Source: an uncultured Muribaculaceae bacterium (GTDB taxonomy: Bacteria; Bacteroidota; Bacteroidia; Bacteroidales; Muribaculaceae). Taken from it: a stretch of DNA of 19,273 nucleotides. The notes beneath the pieces were generated by a model that saw only the letters and a list, made by a program, of their open reading frames with translations, ran no database searches and was not told where the DNA came from. Each line of letters opens with the position of its first letter. The stretch's first letter is position 1. Made by a program: the position numbers and the translations under genes. The stretch spans positions 1 through 19,273 of the forward strand of contig CABUTS010000054.1 of assembly GCA_902494515.1 (NCBI GenBank), given 5' to 3'. This document shows, piece after piece, positions 1 through 6,751 of this stretch.

Positions 1-1
1 G

Positions 2-460
2 GAATGTGAGACAAATTTTGAACGTTGGATTTATGTGCTGAAAAATATGGAAACATTATCAAGAATGCCCTTTGCGGCACAGAAAGCGATATTTGACCGG
101 CTGGGCAACCTCGCCATGATTGAAGCCCTCCCCGAGAAAGACCGCAACGATTACGAAGAATCCCTACGTGTCTACCGCGACAGCATCACCGTCTACGAAG
201 ACGCCCGCGAAATCGGCTTCGAAGAAGGCCGCAAGGAAGGTATCCAGCAAGGTATGGAGAAAGGTATCCAGCAAGGTATGGAGAAAGGTATCCAGCAAGG
301 TATGGAGAAAGGCCGCAAGGAAGGCCGTGAAGAAGGTATGGAGAAAGGGTCGAGAAACAAGGCCCTCGAAGTTGCTACCAACATGAAAAAATTTGGCATG
401 GACAATGCTTCTATCTGCCAGTTAACCGGCCTTACTCCCGAAGAGGTCGCAAAGCTATAA
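2..460 (+). CDS. Rpn-family nuclease, C-terminal part (5' end cut by window edge)
   Basis: The reading frame is open from base 2, before any start codon, so the gene begins outside the window. The visible part reads ETNFERWIYVLKNMETLSRM, then a helical segment (EALPEKDRNDYEESLRVYRD) and about ten G-x-x-x tetrapeptides (GIQQ/GMEK/GRKE/GREE types), ending in a small helical domain with LTGLTPEEVAKL. This is the usual C-terminal layout of Bacteroidales proteins annotated as Rpn family or PD-(D/E)XK nuclease transposase; the catalytic core would lie upstream and is not seen. In E. coli Rpn proteins the C-terminal domain is also translated alone as an antitoxin, and an in-frame ATG (position 47) sits exactly where the free-standing copy at 18503-18904 starts. 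A GTG at 35 is the first possible start inside the window but is probably internal. Family assignment is confident; activity cannot be judged. Confidence 0.85.
   Translation, partial: ECETNFERWIYVLKNMETLSRMPFAAQKAIFDRLGNLAMIEALPEKDRNDYEESLRVYRDSITVYEDAREIGFEEGRKEGIQQGMEKGIQQGMEKGIQQGMEKGRKEGREEGMEKGSRNKALEVATNMKKFGMDNASICQLTGLTPEEVAKL
239..310 (+). repeat. Three identical 24-bp tandem repeats inside the Rpn tail
   Basis: Three perfect copies (239-262, 263-286, 287-310) each encode GIQQGMEK. The unit is 8 codons, so gain or loss keeps the frame. Exact identity between the copies points to recent slippage or unequal recombination. The paralogues at the right end carry diverged versions with a different order and number of tetrapeptides. 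Confidence 0.95.
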
Positions 461-605
461 GAATCACGGGCTAAGAACTAAGAATCACGGGTTCAGAACT
501 AAGATTTACGGGCTCAGGGTTAAGAATCACGGGCTTAGGACTAAGGTTCAGGGGCTCAGGGTTAAGAATCACGGGATCAGAATTAAGGTTCAAGGGCTCG
601 GGTCC
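459..605 (+). repeat. Seven degenerate 21-bp tandem units, each with an in-frame TAA
   Basis: Units start at 459, 480, 501, 522, 543, 564 and 585, all exactly 21 bp, with a consensus close to AAGAATCACGGGCTCAGAAC plus T. The array begins on the stop codon of the Rpn gene: TAA occurs at 458, 479, 500, 521, 542, 563 and 584, all in the gene's frame. Readthrough would therefore add only six residues before the next stop. A single related unit lies in the same phase on the stop codon of the inverted Rpn copy (18922-18942). Confidence 0.9.
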
Positions 606-918
606 ACTGTGGATTCTGAGCCCGATTGCGGAACTTGCGTTTCATGTGCGGGGAGTGAATCTACCGGGGAATGTGACGGAGGAAGGTATGTCTGGAGGCA
701 GGGGGGATTGGAGGGTGGTCTGTCCGTCATGAGGCAGGGTGGATCAGGGAAGGGCGGAGCTGGTGAAAAAGAATTTTTTGGGAAAGGGGCGGAAAATCGG
801 CAAAAATTCGTAACTTAGCGGTTTGAAAGGTCGCAGAGCCGGAATCTGAGTGCGATATGCCCCGGACAGGAGGGCGGAGCTCGCAGATTCGGATGTTTGT
901 GACCGAAAATCACTGACA
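606..918. other. Non-coding stretch, G-rich on the + strand
   Basis: No convincing gene is seen between the 21-bp array and folP. The plus strand is strongly G-rich between about 640 and 800, with several short G runs. The small open frames here have no recognisable composition or start context. No clear TAnnTTTG promoter for folP was found. A GTG at 850 is in frame with folP and could lengthen it, but the residues it would add do not resemble the family. Confidence 0.6.
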
Positions 919-1821
919 ATGGAAATCGAAAATCGTATACTCGGCAAGAAACTGACAATCAATGTTAAAGGACGGCTGGTGGAATTGAAGGTTCCCGCGA
1001 TTATGGGGATTCTCAATGTCACTCCTGACTCGTTTTATGCCGCGTCAAGGATGCTTGACGGCGATGTCACGGACAAAGCCCGGCAGCTCATTGAGGAGGG
1101 CGCCGACATTGTGGATGTCGGAGGCTATTCTACAAGACCCGGGGCTGACGATGTCTCGGCAGAAGAGGAGCTGAGGCGTGTGCTCCAGGGTGTGAAGGCT
1201 GTAAAGGAGGCATGTAAAGTCCTTGAAAGCAAAGGATTCAGGATGCCCGAAGCCGGTTTGCTGATTTCGGTTGATACTTTCCGGGCTGAGGTCGCTGAAA
1301 AGGCGGTTGAGGCCGGGGCGGATATTGTCAACGATATCTCGGCGGGGCTGATGGACAGGGAGATGATTCCGACCGTGGCTCGGCTGAAAGTACCATATAT
1401 TATAATGCATACACGCGGGACGCCCGCCACTATGGCGCAGCTGACCGATTACCCCGCAGGCGTTGTAGCCGGCGTAGCCGCCGAGCTGCAGGCGCGCGTC
1501 AACGAATGTCGCCTTGCCGGAATCGCCGACCTGATTGTCGACCCGGGCTTCGGGTTCGCCAAAACCGTGGAGCAGAACTATGAGCTGATGGCCGGTCTGC
1601 GTGATCTGGATTATATGCTCGGCAGCCTGCCCATGCTCGTCGGCATATCCCGTAAATCAATGATATACAAGCTGCTGGGCTTGACTCCTGCCGAGACTCT
1701 TCCAGGTACCGATGCCCTCAATGCCCTGGCGGTAGAGCGCGGCGCTGCCATCCTGCGGGTCCACGATGTCGCCGCCGCAAGGCAAGTGGCCGAAGTCAGT
1801 CTCAGGAGCTGCCGGCCATAG
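919..1821 (+). CDS. folP: Dihydropteroate synthase
   Basis: This enzyme joins p-aminobenzoate to dihydropterin pyrophosphate in cytosolic folate synthesis and is the sulfonamide target. From the ATG at 919 the protein is 300 aa, a normal length. Pterin-binding TIM-barrel motifs appear in order: NVTPDSF (33-39), DVGGYSTRPGA (66-76), ISVDTF (116-121), NDISAG (138-143), MHTRGTPATM (163-172), DPGFGFAKT (208-216), GISRKS (242-247) and RVHDV (280-284). A GTG at 850 would add 23 residues unlike the family, so 919 is preferred. The cdaA gene follows 38 bp downstream on the same strand, an order commonly seen in Bacteroidota, so the two are probably cotranscribed. Confidence 0.96.
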   Translation: MEIENRILGKKLTINVKGRLVELKVPAIMGILNVTPDSFYAASRMLDGDVTDKARQLIEEGADIVDVGGYSTRPGADDVSAEEELRRVLQGVKAVKEACKVLESKGFRMPEAGLLISVDTFRAEVAEKAVEAGADIVNDISAGLMDREMIPTVARLKVPYIIMHTRGTPATMAQLTDYPAGVVAGVAAELQARVNECRLAGIADLIVDPGFGFAKTVEQNYELMAGLRDLDYMLGSLPMLVGISRKSMIYKLLGLTPAETLPGTDALNALAVERGAAILRVHDVAAARQVAEVSLRSCRP

Positions 1822-1859
1822 TAAACCAGTTGATAACGCCCCTTGAAATCTCTTAACCC

Positions 1860-2645
1860 ATGATAGAATCCTTCGGTTTTAAAGACCTGCTCGACATAGC
1901 GATTGTGGCGCTCCTGCTGTATTATCTCTACAAAATAATGCGGGAGTCGGGCACCATCAACATCTTCTACGGCGTGCTTGCTTTCATCGCGGTGTGGGTC
2001 GTGGCTTCTGAAATCCTGGAAATGAAGCTGATAGGGTCGATTCTGGACCGCTTCATGAACATCGGACTGCTCGTGCTGGTAATCATTTTTCAGGACCAGA
2101 TAAAGCGTTTTCTGGTGGAACTCGGGTCGAAGAAACGATGGAAGTTCCTGAGGAACATTTTCCATCACCGGAAGGGGGGCGAGGAGTCGCAGGTAGACCT
2201 GCACACCCGCGTGATGCCGATTGTATATGCTTGCATGTCAATGGCCAAGAGTAAAACCGGCGCCCTGATTGTGGTGGAGCAGGAGGTGCCGCTGGAAAAC
2301 TACGAAAAAACCGGCGACAGCATCGACGCAGCCATCAACAGCCGCCTGATCGAGAACATTTTCTTCAAGAACTCACCGCTCCACGACGGCGCCCTGATCA
2401 TCGCCGGCGGCCGCCTGAAAGCCGCCGGATGCATCCTGCCGGTCAGCCACGACACGAGTGTGCCCCGATCGCTGGGCCTGCGCCATCGCTCGGCGCTGGG
2501 CATATCGCAGGCCACCGATGCTTTCGCCATTGTGGTCTCCGAGGAAACCGGCTTCATCTCCACGGCTTACCGCGGGAAACTGTCAGTGCGCATGACCTCC
2601 ACGCAGCTCGAGAAGCGCCTTTCGGAACTTCCCGTGCCGGTGTGA
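1860..2645 (+). CDS. cdaA: Membrane diadenylate cyclase CdaA
   Basis: It makes the second messenger c-di-AMP from two ATP; in other bacteria c-di-AMP controls potassium and osmolyte balance and envelope homeostasis. The 261-aa protein has three N-terminal membrane segments (about 10-27, 35-54, 66-80), then a DAC domain with the catalytic DGA (176-178, in SPLHDGALII) and RHR (208-210, in LGLRHRSALG). All key motifs are intact. The start is an ATG at 1860, 38 bp after folP. The symbol dacA is used for the same family. No c-di-AMP receptor is recognised with certainty in the window, although a TrkA-N-like membrane protein lies about 10 kb away. Confidence 0.95.
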   Translation: MIESFGFKDLLDIAIVALLLYYLYKIMRESGTINIFYGVLAFIAVWVVASEILEMKLIGSILDRFMNIGLLVLVIIFQDQIKRFLVELGSKKRWKFLRNIFHHRKGGEESQVDLHTRVMPIVYACMSMAKSKTGALIVVEQEVPLENYEKTGDSIDAAINSRLIENIFFKNSPLHDGALIIAGGRLKAAGCILPVSHDTSVPRSLGLRHRSALGISQATDAFAIVVSEETGFISTAYRGKLSVRMTSTQLEKRLSELPVPV

Positions 2646-2694
2646 TGACATAAACTACAAACTGTATAAGTCATATAATATTCTGGTAATTCGA

Positions 2695-2716
2695 GCGTTC
2701 TTTTATGTAAGAACGC
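2695..2716 (+). terminator. Stem-loop after cdaA, possible terminator
   Basis: A perfect 8-bp stem, GCGTTCTT (2695-2702) and AAGAACGC (2709-2716), closes a 6-base loop 50 bp after the cdaA stop codon. No T run follows, so factor-independent termination is uncertain. It ends where the next inverted repeat starts. Confidence 0.5.
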
Positions 2717-2750
2717 CGCTGTAAAAAAATAATTTGGAATTTTACAGCGG
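2716..2750 (+). promoter_or_regulatory. 11-bp inverted repeat, candidate operator of the acyl-CoA ligase
   Basis: CCGCTGTAAAA (2716-2726) and TTTTACAGCGG (2740-2750) are perfect inverted copies separated by 13 bases. The spacer contains the TTTG of the likely -33 box, and the right arm ends 6 bp before the -7 box. This placement suits a dimeric repressor. It lies upstream of the expected transcription start, so it cannot be an attenuator of the downstream gene, but it could instead be part of a transcript end for cdaA. The regulator is unknown. Confidence 0.5.
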
Positions 2751-2764
2751 ATTGCTTATCTTTG
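2733..2764 (+). promoter_or_regulatory. Bacteroidota promoter for the acyl-CoA ligase gene
   Basis: TTTG (2733-2736) and TATCTTTG (2757-2764) are 20 bp apart, matching the Bacteroidota consensus TTTG-N19-21-TAnnTTTG. Transcription would begin near 2771, leaving a leader of about 50 bases to the ATG at 2822. It is the best-formed promoter in the window. Confidence 0.75.
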
Positions 2765-2821
2765 TAACTGATATGCGCAGCCGCGAAGACTTGCGTGAGC
2801 CACGAATTGCTATCTCCCGAT

Positions 2822-4492
2822 ATGGAATATAAATATTACGAAGGCAACGTCCTGGAACTATATCAAAAATCGTTCCGCGACTACTGGAATCTGCCCGCCC
2901 TGACAGACTATGGTTCGGGCGAAGTGATGAATTATGGCGACTTTGCCCGTAGAATAGCGCGCATGCACTTGTTCTACAAGTTGTTAGGCGTGAAAAAAGG
3001 GGATAAGATAGCGCTGCTCGGCAAGAATTCCGCCACCTGGGTGACCTTCTTCATGGGCACCATTACCTACGGCGCCACGATTGTGCCGATCCTCCCCGAC
3101 TTCAGCGCCAACGACAGCCAGCACATCATCAACCACAGCGAAGCTACAGTGCTGATTGTCAGCGAACATATCTGGGAGAACTGCGACTTCGAGCAACTCC
3201 CCAACATCCGGGTTGTCCTCTCGCTCGAAAGCCGTCAGGTGCTCGCCGAACGTCCCGACGGCGACAACACCGCCGAGCGGATCATCCGCAACCTCACCCG
3301 CAAGTTCCGCTCCACCTACCGCAACGGCTTCAAACCCGAAAACGTTGTGTTCCCGAAGGTCAACAAGAACGACGTAGCCATCCTGAACTACACCTCCGGC
3401 ACCACCGGATTCTCGAAGGGTGTGATGCTGACCTACGACAACATCATGGGCAACGTGATGTTCGGCGTTAAGTCGCGCCTGCACTTCGAAGGGTCGCGTG
3501 CGCTGGGCTTCCTGCCGCTGGCCCACGCCTACGGCTGTGCGTTCGACATGCTTGTGCCTCTGGCCGTCGGCACCTTCGTCACCGTCTTCGGCAAAACTCC
3601 GACTCCGCGCCTGCTGATGAAAGCGCTGGCCGAGGTGAAGCCGAACTTGGTAATCTGTATTCCGCTGATCATGGAGAAGATTTACCGCAAGCAGATAGTG
3701 CCGATGATTACGCGCCGCGCCATGCGCTGGGCGCTGGCTGTACCGTTCCTCGACGCTGCGATTTATGCCAAAATCCGCAACAAACTTGTCGAGGCTTTCG
3801 GCGGCGAATTCGAGGAGGTCATCATCGGTGGCGCCCCGCTCAACGCCGAGGTCGAGGCGTTCCTCTACAAGATAAAATTCCCGTTCACAGTGGGTTACGG
3901 CATGACCGAATGTTGCCCGCTGATCAGCTATACCCCCTGGCGCGAGTTCGTGCCGAACTCCTGCGGCGCCACCATGCCCAATATGGAGTCGAAAATCGAC
4001 AGCCCCGACCCGGAGAACATCCCCGGCGAAATCTGCGTGCGCGGCCAGAACAAGATGAAGGGTTACTTCAAGAACGTCGAGGCTACCGAGAAGGCCATCG
4101 ACAAAGAGGGCTGGCTCCACACCGGCGATATGGGTACACTCAGCGGTCGCACACTCTTTATCCGCGGACGTTACAAGACCATGATTCTCTCGGCTTCGGG
4201 CCAGAACATCTACCCCGAGGAGATTGAGGCGAAACTCAACAATATGCCGTATGTATCTGAATCCCTGGTGGTTGAACGTGGTAAGGGCCTGACAGCAATC
4301 GTCTATCCCGACTACGACCAGATGGACGCCGACAAGATTGTCAGCGATCAGCTGACCGAACTGATGGAGCGCAACCGCACCGAGCTCAACACTCTGGTTG
4401 CCCCCTACGAGAAGATTGACCGCATCCAGCTGATTCCTCACGAATTCGAGAAGACCCCGAAGAAGTCGATTAAACGCTATCTGTATAATTGA
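2822..4492 (+). CDS. Long-chain acyl-CoA synthetase (AMP-forming, FadD-like)
   Basis: ANL-superfamily enzyme that activates a fatty acid with ATP and CoA through an acyl-adenylate, cytosolic or membrane-associated. From the ATG at 2822 it is 556 aa. Motifs: YTSGTTGFSKG (190-200, AMP/phosphate loop), GGAPL (336-340), YGMTECCPL (359-367), WLHTGDMG (431-438), SASGQNIYPEEIE (457-469, hinge region) and a C-terminal TPKKSIKRY with the likely adenylation lysine (547 or 548). A GTG at 2795 in the same frame would add nine residues; the ATG gives an N-terminus (MEYKYYEGNVLELYQKSF) more like relatives. It has its own promoter with a nearby inverted repeat, which suggests separate regulation from folP-cdaA. 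The exact fatty acid cannot be told. Confidence 0.92.
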   Translation: MEYKYYEGNVLELYQKSFRDYWNLPALTDYGSGEVMNYGDFARRIARMHLFYKLLGVKKGDKIALLGKNSATWVTFFMGTITYGATIVPILPDFSANDSQHIINHSEATVLIVSEHIWENCDFEQLPNIRVVLSLESRQVLAERPDGDNTAERIIRNLTRKFRSTYRNGFKPENVVFPKVNKNDVAILNYTSGTTGFSKGVMLTYDNIMGNVMFGVKSRLHFEGSRALGFLPLAHAYGCAFDMLVPLAVGTFVTVFGKTPTPRLLMKALAEVKPNLVICIPLIMEKIYRKQIVPMITRRAMRWALAVPFLDAAIYAKIRNKLVEAFGGEFEEVIIGGAPLNAEVEAFLYKIKFPFTVGYGMTECCPLISYTPWREFVPNSCGATMPNMESKIDSPDPENIPGEICVRGQNKMKGYFKNVEATEKAIDKEGWLHTGDMGTLSGRTLFIRGRYKTMILSASGQNIYPEEIEAKLNNMPYVSESLVVERGKGLTAIVYPDYDQMDADKIVSDQLTELMERNRTELNTLVAPYEKIDRIQLIPHEFEKTPKKSIKRYLYN

Positions 4493-4505
4493 CAGCGAAC
4501 CCGCA

Positions 4506-4524
4506 TGAACGCTTCAGGCGTTCA
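4506..4524 (+). terminator. Stem-loop after the acyl-CoA ligase, possible terminator
   Basis: TGAACGC (4506-4512) and GCGTTCA (4518-4524) form a perfect 7-bp stem with the loop TTCAG, starting 13 bp after the stop codon. No T run follows directly. It could end the ligase transcript or lie within an mRNA reading on into the next gene. Confidence 0.45.
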
Positions 4525-4556
4525 CAGCGGTATTCAATCAGTAAAACTTTTGCTAC

Positions 4557-5084
4557 TTGGAAAGGGAACCACAACTGCCGCGGCTGAATCTGCCCCCGAT
4601 TGAGGCGGAAGTGCGTCGCGAAGCGGACGGAATCGTGCGCATTTACGACAACCTTCGCCGTAAATTCGTGGCGCTGACCCCCGAGGAATGGGTGCGGCAG
4701 CATTTCGTGCGCTTTCTGATTTCCGAAAAGGGGTATCCCGAGGGGCTGATGGCCAACGAGGTACCGCTGAAACTCAACCGCACGAGCCGCCGGTGTGACA
4801 CCGTACTGTTTGAACGACAGACAATTAAGCCCTTGGCAATCGTCGAGTATAAGGCGCCGCACATCGAAATCACGCAGAAGGTGTTCGACCAGATTGCGCG
4901 ATACAACCTCATCATGGGCGCCCGGTTGCTGATAGTCTCCAACGGCCTGACACACTACTGCTGCCTCCGCACCTCTCCGGACTCCGACCCCGAGGCCACC
5001 CCGCCGCCCCCCCTGCGCTATGCCTTTTTAAAGGAAATCCCGACCTATTCCGATCTCCTCCACCTTCTCGAAACCAAGCTATAG
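4557..5084 (+). CDS. Small HsdR N-terminal-domain protein (PD-(D/E)XK fold)
   Basis: A stand-alone protein of about 175 aa resembling the nuclease-like N-terminal domain of type I restriction HsdR subunits (HSDR_N_2 type). It has no helicase part, so it is not a restriction enzyme by itself. Family signatures visible are FVALTPEEWVRQHFV, an acidic residue in RRCDTVLFER, and VEYKAPHI, whose E-x-K fits the second half of a D...ExK metal site, then ITQKVFDQIARYN and LIVSNGLTHYC. No ATG is available before the conserved region: an in-frame TAA lies at 4542-4544 and the first usable start is TTG at 4557. This family is common in Bacteroidota with no settled function that I know of. It lies 64 bp after the ligase on the same strand. 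Confidence 0.8.
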   Translation: MEREPQLPRLNLPPIEAEVRREADGIVRIYDNLRRKFVALTPEEWVRQHFVRFLISEKGYPEGLMANEVPLKLNRTSRRCDTVLFERQTIKPLAIVEYKAPHIEITQKVFDQIARYNLIMGARLLIVSNGLTHYCCLRTSPDSDPEATPPPPLRYAFLKEIPTYSDLLHLLETKL

Positions 5085-5121
5085 CTTTAATATATTTAAC
5101 GCGTAAATACACTATACTAAA

Positions 5122-5358
5122 ATGGCTTATACAGTTGTATACAGAAATGATATCGGAGGACACGTTCGTGACTTTTGTTCATTCCAATCGCTTGATCAGG
5201 CAAAAATAGAATTAGCCATACTTAAGAAGGAATTCGAAAATGAATGTGATGACTGCGGATTTCTTGATTGCATAGAGGTTTTAGAGGACATCGACACTCA
5301 CTACGAAGCATCCGACGGCGAAGATTGCGTTGAAATCCAAATCGTGCAGGATTTATGA
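5122..5358 (+). CDS. Hypothetical 78-aa acidic protein
   Basis: Not recognised. It starts at an ATG and reads MAYTVVYRNDIGGHVRDF, with a predicted helix (LDQAKIELAILKKEFENE), a cysteine cluster (CDDCGFLDC) and a strongly acidic C-terminal half (ASDGEDCVEIQIVQDL). The cysteine spacing could be a metal site, but only three cysteines are close together, so this is weak. Base composition is AT-richer than the genes to the left and matches the toxin-antitoxin genes to the right, so it probably belongs to the same acquired segment. It converges with the GNAT gene, 31 bp apart. It has no TAnnTTTG box that I can see. Reality as a gene is likely but not certain. Confidence 0.55.
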   Translation: MAYTVVYRNDIGGHVRDFCSFQSLDQAKIELAILKKEFENECDDCGFLDCIEVLEDIDTHYEASDGEDCVEIQIVQDL

Positions 5359-5389
5359 TATTCCCAAAGAGGCGAATTCTAAATAGTTT

Positions 5390-5902
5390 TCAGACGAAAT
5401 CCTCAGTATCGTTGAAATCATTATAGAATTCATCTCGGGCATTGAGAAGCGAATCGATTCCCGCGTACAGGAATGTGCAGTTAAAGTCGTAGATTGGCTG
5501 AAGAGCTGACATTGTCATCTCTTCGCGCAGTCCCATCATATTCTTGTAATGATTCACCAAGTGGCGATCCGAAGTTGCATCCGCAGCAAATAGATAAAGG
5601 TATTCACAACCAGTGAGATTCCTTATCCTTTCAACAATATCAACAATTACATGCCAAAACATAGTGGCACCTATTCTGTTTTTAGCACCGAAACCATAAT
5701 GTTGCCATTTCTGTCGGTAAGATTCATTAACGCAGAAGTGGGTCAGTTCTACCGACGGAAAAGATTTGGCAACTTGTTTATTGGGAGGCATTGAGTCAAA
5801 TTTGCCCAATAACCTCTCTATATCGTCTTTCGCCTCCTTGAGTTTTTTCTTTATGTCTTCTATAATACTCCTGAACCTGAGGGTCATCGCTCCTTTGCTC
5901 AA
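5390..5902 (-). pseudogene. GNAT-fold protein, C-terminal half (frameshifted from the part at 5796-6209)
   Basis: The convincing part begins around IEDIKKKLKEAKDDIERLLG and continues VELTHFCVN (strand 4), a glycine-containing segment RIGATMFWHVIVDIVERI (acetyl-CoA pyrophosphate-binding helix) and CEYLYLFAAD (strand 5), as in GNAT acetyltransferases. The only start of its own is a TTG at 5902, inside the other reading frame. Removing one A from an A6 run (5843-5848, read on the minus strand) joins it to the upstream half as one protein of about 272 aa. So this is most likely the second half of a broken gene, or of a gene with a sequencing error or frameshifting. In the antitoxin context it would be the toxin. 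Substrate unknown. Confidence 0.7.
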
Positions 5903-6209
5903 GTTCCATAAGTTTTATCTTATGGTTCTTGAACTTCTCGAATTTCTTCAGTTCCTCGAATTCAGAATAAAGAAGCCCGCATTTGATTGAAAAATAACAG
6001 AGGATATCGCCATCATCATCACGAACAACATAACATGCACACCGATTCTCGGCATCGTCATCAAATGCATCTCCAACAAGATAGTCAACTAAGTTCTCGT
6101 TTTGGGGGTTCTTAAATGCACAAACATCTCTGAGCAGGGATTCGTCCTCTCTCAAACGCGTAACATGGAATGAATCCAGTATGGCTTTCTGGTCCGAGGT
6201 GATTTTCAT
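5796..6209 (-). pseudogene. GNAT-fold protein, N-terminal half (putative toxin partner of the Panacea protein)
   Basis: The frame starts at an ATG overlapping the antitoxin stop codon by four bases (ATGA), typical of translational coupling. It contains the first GNAT strands (CACYVVRDDDGDILCYFSIK, a beta hairpin) and a helix rich in K, E and F, then runs out of register after EYYRRHKEK and stops at 5796. It lacks the acetyl-CoA-binding half, which lies in the next frame at 5390-5902. The switch needs one extra base to be skipped, best placed in the run of six A. As it stands this product alone should not be an active acetyltransferase. Assignment as toxin rests on the neighbour, not on tested homologues. 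Confidence 0.7.
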
Positions 6210-6586
6210 TTGGGACAGATGAATCGTCGGTATTTGATTACACGGGCATCATATTCGATATCCGAAGTCTCGATTTCCACGGGAGATGAGCCCACCTCTT
6301 TATCTTTGGCTTTTTGCCAGCAGGTTTCGCCGTGAGAAATGTTGCTTAACGTCCAGGAATCCATCGATGCATATCTTCTCAAAGTGTCTTCAAGAACAGG
6401 AATATATTCCGAGCCCTTCTGTAAGGCTGCGGTGGGCATGTATTTCCAGTCTCCTTGTCTGATGCAACGCATGACAGGCCCATATTTCCACGCTTCAAAT
6501 TTTTCACTGAACATCGGTTTTCCCAAAAGGACAAAGCTTTCTCTCTGGGTGAAGTAAAGCAATTTGTGGAGCTTCATTTCATCCAT
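6206..6586 (-). CDS. Panacea-domain (DUF4065, SocA-like) antitoxin, probably 5'-frameshifted
   Basis: MKLHKLLYFTQRESFVLLG followed by FEAWKYGPV is the signature of the DUF4065/Panacea domain, an antitoxin domain paired with many unrelated toxins in bacteria and phages. From the ATG at 6586 the protein is 126 aa and lacks the usual first helix. That helix is present upstream in another frame: from an ATG at 6651 the text MIDVGTAA runs into KYLIHRYEQESGR if one A is restored near 6627-6628. The full protein would then be about 148 aa, the normal size. Stop and next start overlap (ATGA), so antitoxin and GNAT protein form an operon in the usual antitoxin-first order. Whether the shorter form is functional is unknown. 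Confidence 0.75.
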   Translation of the reverse strand: MDEMKLHKLLYFTQRESFVLLGKPMFSEKFEAWKYGPVMRCIRQGDWKYMPTAALQKGSEYIPVLEDTLRRYASMDSWTLSNISHGETCWQKAKDKEVGSSPVEIETSDIEYDARVIKYRRFICPK

Positions 6587-6680
6587 AACTCTACCTGATT
6601 CCTGTTCATATCTATGAATCAGGTACTTGCTGCTGTCCCGACATCAATCATTTGTGAAAGGGTGCTGATTTCTTGATTTA

Positions 6681-6688
6681 CAAAGATA
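6681..6688 (-). promoter_or_regulatory. -7 box of the Panacea/GNAT operon
   Basis: TATCTTTG on the minus strand fits TAnnTTTG and lies 30 bp before the ATG at 6651. No TTTG is seen 19-21 bp further upstream. It would give a short leader for the restored long form of the antitoxin, which supports 6651 as the original start. Confidence 0.5.
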
Positions 6689-6751
6689 AAACAAATTTCC
6701 CGGATTTTTGTGTTTGCAGCCATATTTTTTCATTTTTTCAGAAGTTTGGTG

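Noticed and set aside
66..76. Tyrosine in place of the usual glutamate in the FolP motif GGxSTRPG (residues 66-76 of FolP, about 1114-1146 in the window)
   Set aside because: I recall the same tyrosine in Bacteroides FolP, so it is ordinary for the phylum and not a resistance signature that I can support.
459..605. CRISPR array
   Set aside because: The units are contiguous 21-bp tandem repeats without spacers, and no cas gene is present.
640..800. Possible G-quadruplex in the G-rich stretch
   Set aside because: Runs of three or more G are unevenly spaced and the fourth run is missing or too far away for a convincing fold.
609..818. A possible 69-aa gene between the 21-bp array and folP
   Set aside because: It starts at a GTG in G-rich sequence, overlaps no promoter, and its composition looks like translated G runs.
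2984..4441. A 485-codon open frame on the minus strand opposite the acyl-CoA ligase
   Set aside because: The histidine- and valine-rich translation is typical of antisense shadows; the ligase motifs on the plus strand are unambiguous.
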